Positions 59,411 through 64,000 of a stretch of 64,000 bases of DNA are shown here, in pieces (the first letter of the stretch is position 1; each line of letters opens with the position of its first letter). The position numbers and the translations under genes are program-made. Source of the DNA: Streptomyces canus (GTDB lineage Bacteria; Actinomycetota; Actinomycetes; Streptomycetales; Streptomycetaceae); NCBI RefSeq assembly GCF_030816965.1, contig NZ_JAUSYQ010000002.1:8670001-8734000 (forward strand), written 5' to 3'. The notes beneath the pieces are model-generated. The model saw only the letters and a list, made by a program, of their open reading frames with translations. It ran no database searches and was not told the origin of the DNA.

Positions 59411-60796
59411 GGGCGAGGCGAGCCAGCCGCGTCGTTGCAGTTCCCCGGTGAACTGCCGGTATCCCTCCTGAAGTACGGAAAGTTGGGCGGGATCGGGTTC
59501 AGCGGTCACGGCCGTGCGGACCATGTGGCCAACGGCCTCCCCGATGTCGTCGTACAGGGTTCCCGCGGCGGCGAGCACCGCCGCCCCGAATCCGCTCGAC
59601 GGCTCGGCGGGGACTTCCAGCGGACGGTCGAGGACCGTGGCCCGGATACGGAGCCACGCTGTGCTGCGGCTGCCGCCGCCAACGGCACGCAACGGTCCGG
59701 AGATGGCCGCCCCGGCTGCCGCGAGCACCTCCAGCCCCAGCCTTTCGGTGAACGCCGTCCCCTCCAGGAACGAGCGGAAGATGTCGGTCTCCCCTTCTGA
59801 AGTGCCGAGGGTGAAGCCGGTGGCGTCGGGGACCCGGAAGGGGAAGCGCTCACCGGTGCGGGTCAGGGGGTAGCGCAGGTGCCGGGCCGGGCCGTGCAGC
59901 CAGGCCGCCTCGTCGAGAGCAGGCAGGTCACGCGCTGGGTAGCGCGTCTGGAGCGCGCCGGCTCCGACGTTGCTGGCACCGCCGGGCCACCACAGCCCGT
60001 CCGGCGCGCGATGGCTGTAGAAGGCGCCGTACGGGTCCATGATCTGCCGCCGGGAGACGGCCTTGATCACCAAAGTCGTGCCAAGTACACCCACGCCCTG
60101 GCCCGGACGGACCGCTCCGGCGGCGATCTGTCCGGTGCAGCCATCCGTCATCCCCAGTACCAGTGGAGTGCCGCTCGGCAGCCCGGTGCGCTCCGCGGCC
60201 CTCTTGTCGACCGTCCCGACGATCCGCCCGGGCCTTTCCAGCGGTGGCAGTTGGGACGAGGAGACTTCGGCGGAGTCGAGCAGCGCCTGTGGCCAGGTCA
60301 GGGTAACCGGGTCCGCGCCGGTCTTGAGGGCGTGGCTGGTGTCGGTCGGGAGCAGCCGTCCGGCGAGCGCGGCGGTCACGGTGTCGGCGACATGCAGATA
60401 GCGCGGGGCCGGGGTGTACCGCTGGAGCCAGGCGACTCGGGCCAGCGCGTCCGGCAGGGCGGGGGCGGCCTCCGGCCCGGTCCGGGTGCGCTGGTCATCG
60501 TACATCACGGCGGGTCCGGCCCGGTTGCCGTGCTCGTCGCACGGGACGACGGTGCCCGAGGTGGAGGTGACGCAGACACCGGCGACCGGGCGGGGGCCCA
60601 GCTGAGCGGTGAGCTCGGCAAGGACGTCGAAGGACACCGCGGCGTACACGGCATCCTGTTCGCTCCATCCGGTGCGGGGGTGGGTAGGTGGTGGCAGCGG
60701 CGCGCTCGCAACGGCGAGTACGCGGCCTTCGCCGGTGACGGCGACGGCCCGTACATCCGCTGTGGCGATGTCGACGCCGATGGTCACCGCCGTCAT
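59378..60796 (-). CDS. FGGY-family carbohydrate kinase
   Basis: 472 residues from ATG 60796. The actin-like ATPase fold starts with TIGVDIATADVRAVAVTGEG; GVCVTSTSGTVVPCDEHGN, LVLGMTDGCTGQIAAGAV and LRAVGGGSRSTAWLRI are FGGY signatures. It phosphorylates a sugar or polyol; the substrate cannot be told. The start overlaps the HAD gene stop (ATGA). Last gene of the transport and catabolism operon. Confidence 0.9.
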   Translation of the reverse strand: MTAVTIGVDIATADVRAVAVTGEGRVLAVASAPLPPPTHPRTGWSEQDAVYAAVSFDVLAELTAQLGPRPVAGVCVTSTSGTVVPCDEHGNRAGPAVMYDDQRTRTGPEAAPALPDALARVAWLQRYTPAPRYLHVADTVTAALAGRLLPTDTSHALKTGADPVTLTWPQALLDSAEVSSSQLPPLERPGRIVGTVDKRAAERTGLPSGTPLVLGMTDGCTGQIAAGAVRPGQGVGVLGTTLVIKAVSRRQIMDPYGAFYSHRAPDGLWWPGGASNVGAGALQTRYPARDLPALDEAAWLHGPARHLRYPLTRTGERFPFRVPDATGFTLGTSEGETDIFRSFLEGTAFTERLGLEVLAAAGAAISGPLRAVGGGSRSTAWLRIRATVLDRPLEVPAEPSSGFGAAVLAAAGTLYDDIGEAVGHMVRTAVTAEPDPAQLSVLQEGYRQFTGELQRRGWLASPLPSIVRPRRR

Positions 60797-61488
60797 GAGG
60801 CTCCGCCGGACAGGAGCACCTGTGCCAGTCCGGTCAGGTCGTCCACGGCCAGGTCGGGTTCGGCGAGCTGTTCCGGCGTCGGGTGCGGTGGCGCCTCCCC
60901 GCGCAGCACCCAGACGGTGCCCAGGCCGACGGACCGGGCGGGGCGGACATCGGTGTCGAGCCGGTTGCCGACGTGCACGGCCTGCCCGGCCGCGACCCCG
61001 GCCTTGTCCAGCGCCCAGTGGAAGAGTTCCGGATCCGGCTTCTCCTTGCCGACCAGTGCCGAGACCCCCCATACGTCGATCAGATGGGTGACACCGTCGC
61101 GGGTGAGGGCGTCGACGACACCGGCCTCCTGGTTGGCGATGACTCCGGTACGCACCCGGCCGTGCAGTGCGCGCAGGCACGGGAGGACATCGGCGTACAG
61201 CGTTCCCGGGTGTTGTATCCAGTGCCGGCGGGTGCGTTCGTGCAGCAGGGCCCGTTCGTGCCGCCCGTCGAGGAACTCCTCGCTGAGCGCGCCTCGCAGC
61301 GAACCGCCCTGACGGGCCCGCGTCTCGTCGTAGAGGGTGGTGAAGCGGTCCCGGTCCGCCGGTCCCTCGCCGCGTTCCGCGCGGATCTCATCCAATGCGG
61401 TGAGCACGGCCGTGGCGAAGTTCGCGTCATCGTAGACGGGGCCGCCGATGTCGAAGAAGACGGCCTCGATGCGTGTGGGCAGGCTCAC
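60793..61488 (-). CDS. HAD-family hydrolase
   Basis: 231 residues from GTG 61488, overlapping the aldolase stop (GTGA). HAD motif I is AVFFDIGGPVYDDANF, a variant in which the usual DxDxT reads DIGGP, so the second Asp is Gly. Motif II lies in GVIANQEAGVV (N in place of S/T), then Lys in ALVGKEKPDPELFHWAL and motif IV HVGNRLDTDVRPARSVGLG. The changed motif I makes phosphatase activity uncertain. Encoded between aldolase and kinase. Confidence 0.85.
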   Translation of the reverse strand: MSLPTRIEAVFFDIGGPVYDDANFATAVLTALDEIRAERGEGPADRDRFTTLYDETRARQGGSLRGALSEEFLDGRHERALLHERTRRHWIQHPGTLYADVLPCLRALHGRVRTGVIANQEAGVVDALTRDGVTHLIDVWGVSALVGKEKPDPELFHWALDKAGVAAGQAVHVGNRLDTDVRPARSVGLGTVWVLRGEAPPHPTPEQLAEPDLAVDDLTGLAQVLLSGGAS

Positions 61489-62267
61489 TGGCCGGCTCCT
61501 CTCAGCAGCCGACGACGTAGGTCCTCGTCGGGTCGGGCGGCAAGGGCGTAGGCGGATTCCACCGCAAGAGTGGCCAACGAGCCGGACCCCAGGGCGATCC
61601 GCCGCACCCGGGCGGCCTTGACGCACATGGCGGTGATCGCCTCAACCTCCTCGGCGGTGCGGCCAAGGGCGACAATGCCGTGATTGCCCAGGAGTACCAG
61701 GCGGGGCGGGGCCCCGTGGGTATCGATGTGCCGGCGGATGGAGGCCAGAGCCGCCCTGCCCAGGTGCAGACCGGGCGGCAGGTAGGGGACCCAGGCCGGG
61801 CGGCCCAGGACGACGGCCTCATCGGGGAAGAGCGGAGCGGAGAACAACTCCTCCGCCTCCTCGGTGGACAGCATGCCGACCACGGCGGTCGGATGGGTGT
61901 GGCCCACCCAGGCCGCCCCGCCGGCGGCGATGGCCGCGAGGTGCACCAGGGTCTCGATCGACGCCGAACGGGCAGGGCCCGGCCGGCCGGCCGGCGAGGC
62001 CGACAGCAGAGCGGAGAGTTCGTCCTGGCTCGCGCGCGGGCGCTCCATCAGTTTCAGCAACGGTTCGGGTTCCACGACGACAAAATCGTCGGTGGAGGCG
62101 CGGTCCATCCGGGATCCGCTGGCCTTCACCACGAACCGGCCGTCGGGGAGCACCGTCGAGGTGTTGCCCTCGGCGAGGATCGCGAGGTCGGCGATCGGAT
62201 CGCCGAGCCGCCGGGTCAGGGCGACGAGGCTCTCGGGGACAAGAGCGGGGTCGCTCAGGACATTCAT
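61485..62267 (-). CDS. Class II aldolase/adducin-family protein
   Basis: 260 residues from ATG 62267, overlapping the permease stop (ATGA). ILAEGNTSTVLPDGRFVVKA and WVGHTHPTAVVGMLST give the metal-binding His pair (HTH), Glu in PLFPDEAVVLG and the late His in LLGNHGIVALG. L-fuculose-, L-ribulose- or erythrulose-phosphate-type aldolases or epimerases share this fold. With a kinase it fits catabolism of an unusual sugar. Confidence 0.9.
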   Translation of the reverse strand: MNVLSDPALVPESLVALTRRLGDPIADLAILAEGNTSTVLPDGRFVVKASGSRMDRASTDDFVVVEPEPLLKLMERPRASQDELSALLSASPAGRPGPARSASIETLVHLAAIAAGGAAWVGHTHPTAVVGMLSTEEAEELFSAPLFPDEAVVLGRPAWVPYLPPGLHLGRAALASIRRHIDTHGAPPRLVLLGNHGIVALGRTAEEVEAITAMCVKAARVRRIALGSGSLATLAVESAYALAARPDEDLRRRLLRGAGQ

Positions 62268-63406
62268 CTCAGGCTCCCGTAACTGCGCATGGTTAGGCTG
62301 TTGAGTAGAGCGGACAGCAGAAGGACCGCGCCGAGGGCGAGCATCTGGTACTCGCCGCCCTCGGAGGTGTTGAACATCAGCAGGATTCCGGTGTTGAGCC
62401 AGGTGACCAGCAGAGCTGCGAGGACCACCCCGCCGACGCGGCCGATTCCGCCGGATACGGCGACGCCGCCGAGCACGGCGATGGTGATCGCGGGCAGGGC
62501 CATGCCGTTTCCCGCGGAGCCCGCGTCGGGTCGTGCCGAGGCGAACTGGGCCACGGTGAGGACAGCCACCAGTCCGGAGAGGAGCCCGGAGGTGGCATAC
62601 GCCCGAAACCGCAGTCGGCGGACCGAGACTCCCGCGAAGTGCGCCGCTGTCTCGTTGGTGCCCACGCCGTAGAGGCGCCGGCCGAATGTGGTCAGGTTGA
62701 TCAGCAGCCACAGCACGACAGCGGTGGGCAGCATAAAGGTGAGGACCTGGGCGGGGAAGGGCGGAATCACCGATTCCAGCCCCGGCACGGTGCTGGAATG
62801 GGTAATGCTGGAAAGGTTCTGGATGCGTTCCGTGGAGATGGGGTCGCTGTTGTGCAGGCTCAGCGCGATGGAACCGAAGGCATAGCCGGCGGCGAGGGTC
62901 GCGATGAGCGCGGGAAACCTCAGGTAGGCGATGAGGAAACCGTTGAGCGCTCCGAGCAGCCCGCCCAGCAGTACGGTGACAGCCAGTGCGGGCAGCAGCG
63001 GCCAGTGCCAGATTCCATAGAGGTAGCCGAAGGCCATGCCGGCCAGGCTGACGATGCCGCCGACAGACAGGTCGATGCCGCCCCGGCCGGCGACCATGAC
63101 CACCAGCTCAGCCAGGGCCAGCAGGCAGACCGGCACCATCGAGTCGAGGTTGGCTCCCAGATAGGTGCTGTCGTACGGGGCGATCAGATAGCCGCCGAAG
63201 TCCAGCGTCTTCATCCAAATGAGGAGAACGATGAGCAGAACCCCCAGCAACGCCACCCGCTCGGTCAGCAGAAAGTGCACGGCCCGCGCGACCGGGCCGG
63301 CCTGTGCCGGCCCCGTTCGAGTGTCCGAGGGGGGCTGTTGCCGGGGCTCCGGCGTTCCCTCGGTCGTACTCCGGGTCTCCTGGAATTGCTCGGTCCGCCG
63401 GCTCAC
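62264..63406 (-). CDS. Sugar ABC transporter permease (RbsC/LsrC type) 1
   Basis: 380 residues from GTG 63406, preceded by GGAGGA and overlapping the previous stop (GTGA). After a hydrophilic N-terminus of about 40 residues come some ten membrane helices. The BPD_transp_2 signatures GRGGIDLSVGGIVSLAGMAF and VGTNETAAHFAGVSVRRLRF are present. Pairs with the permease upstream; the ATPase and binding protein should lie beyond the window. Confidence 0.9.
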   Translation of the reverse strand: MSRRTEQFQETRSTTEGTPEPRQQPPSDTRTGPAQAGPVARAVHFLLTERVALLGVLLIVLLIWMKTLDFGGYLIAPYDSTYLGANLDSMVPVCLLALAELVVMVAGRGGIDLSVGGIVSLAGMAFGYLYGIWHWPLLPALAVTVLLGGLLGALNGFLIAYLRFPALIATLAAGYAFGSIALSLHNSDPISTERIQNLSSITHSSTVPGLESVIPPFPAQVLTFMLPTAVVLWLLINLTTFGRRLYGVGTNETAAHFAGVSVRRLRFRAYATSGLLSGLVAVLTVAQFASARPDAGSAGNGMALPAITIAVLGGVAVSGGIGRVGGVVLAALLVTWLNTGILLMFNTSEGGEYQMLALGAVLLLSALLNSLTMRSYGSLR

Positions 63407-64000
63407 AGTGCACTCCTCCGGCGCTCGCGCAGCAGGTCCGCACCCACCGCGATGATGATGAACACGCCGACGAACAGGTTCGCCAGTTGTGACGGCCAGC
63501 CGAGGAGCGTGACCGCGCTGGACACGGTGCCCACCAGGATGGCCCCGAGCAGGGTGCCGAGCACCGAGCCGCGCCCGCCCAGGACACTGGTGCCGCCGAT
63601 CACCACTGCGGCGATGACCTGGAGTTCCAGACCGCTTCCGATGTTGCGCTGGACGGTGCCGCCGCTGCCGACCATGAGGCAGGCGGCCACACCCACCAGC
63701 GCACCAGTAAGGACGTAGGCGCCGATCTGGCGCCGGGTGACCTTGATGCCCGCGAGCCGCGCGGCGGACGCGTCCCCGCCGACCGCGTACCAGTGTCGCC
63801 CGGTGACCCGGTGGCGCATGTGGAACCAGACGACGGCGCCGATGACCACCGTCAGCCACCAGGCCACGGGGACGCCGAGAAACAGGCCTTCCCTGCCGCC
63901 ACCGAGGAGTCCGAAGGTGCCCGGGACGTTGTCCACGTTGGCTGATCCGAACAGTTGCAGCGCGACGAAGCGGAAGACATAGAGGGTGCCGAAGGTGACC
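63403..64000 (-). CDS. Sugar ABC transporter permease 2 (5' end outside window)
   Basis: About 199 residues visible, open to the right edge (VTFGTLYVFRFVALQLFG at the border). VGGDASAARLAGIKVTRRQI and VIGGTSVLGGRGSVLGTLLG are RbsC-family signatures. Helices continue to the C-terminal LLRERRRSAL. The start codon lies beyond 64,000. Confidence 0.88.
   Translation of the reverse strand, partial: VTFGTLYVFRFVALQLFGSANVDNVPGTFGLLGGGREGLFLGVPVAWWLTVVIGAVVWFHMRHRVTGRHWYAVGGDASAARLAGIKVTRRQIGAYVLTGALVGVAACLMVGSGGTVQRNIGSGLELQVIAAVVIGGTSVLGGRGSVLGTLLGAILVGTVSSAVTLLGWPSQLANLFVGVFIIIAVGADLLRERRRSAL

Noticed and set aside
59378..61180. A 600-residue kinase
   Set aside because: The first 128 residues overlap the HAD gene in another frame; ATG 60796 with ATGA overlap is the natural start.

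Overview
The window is high-GC actinobacterial DNA. Gene families, RBS-led GTG/ATG starts and codon choice point to Streptomyces or a close relative. It reads as an accessory island: a diterpenoid-type gene cluster with its own isoprenoid precursor supply, overrun and rearranged by insertion sequences. At least a dozen IS families are present, and many copies are nested or broken.

Layout. 1-2,500: an IS5-family element split by an IS110 element. 2,600-5,050: IS scraps, a broken asparaginase and an orphan OmpR-type response regulator. 5,240-11,100: an IS6 element, a small LuxR regulator, a large ATPase-LuxR regulator and an anti-sigma-type ATP-binding protein. 11,080-21,840: a plus-strand operon with a P450 tail, ispH, ispG, a GGPP synthase, dxs, korA, korB, a ruined ferredoxin, a frameshifted dxr and the first third of ispE. 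21,840-26,000: IS701, ISAzo13, group II intron and ISAs1-family pieces. 26,400-32,600: broken genes, a PAS/GAF/SpoIIE phosphatase, an IS6 copy and an IS5-type element with a passenger gene. 32,660-39,750: a minus-strand operon for a class II (squalene-hopene-type) terpene cyclase, two P450s, an SDR, a GxWxG/DUF4334 protein, a Nudix hydrolase and a second polyprenyl synthase. 39,900-42,570: a patchwork of segments copied from elsewhere in the window. 42,600-44,400: a luciferase-like monooxygenase and an SDR. 44,500-49,100: nested IS elements. 49,100-53,400: a second asparaginase, an IS110 piece, an NRPS epimerization-domain fragment, an XRE regulator and a Prim-Pol-like protein. 53,800-58,200: IS3, IS66, an integrase-core transposase and an IS5 element with a passenger gene. 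58,345-64,000: a LuxR paralogue, then a carbohydrate operon (two RbsC-type permeases, class II aldolase, HAD phosphatase, FGGY kinase).

How the genes work together (inference). The plus-strand operon makes IPP/DMAPP and GGPP. IspG and IspH need low-potential electrons, and KorAB plus a ferredoxin in the same operon would supply them. The minus-strand operon would cyclise GGPP, possibly remove the diphosphate with the Nudix protein, and oxidise the skeleton. The ferredoxin, dxr, ispE and DUF4334 genes are damaged as read, so the pathway may be decaying, or some single-base indels may be sequence errors.

Structural headline. Two 1,377-bp ISAs1-family copies (24,497-25,873 and 47,721-49,097) bound an inverted segment. 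The same 9-bp word lies next to both right ends in opposite orientation. Re-inverting 25,874-47,720 rejoins an asparaginase gene base for base, and brings the two halves of an intron-interrupted ISAzo13 transposase into register. This is the signature of a transposition by paired inside ends. In the restored order both terpenoid operons run in the same direction.
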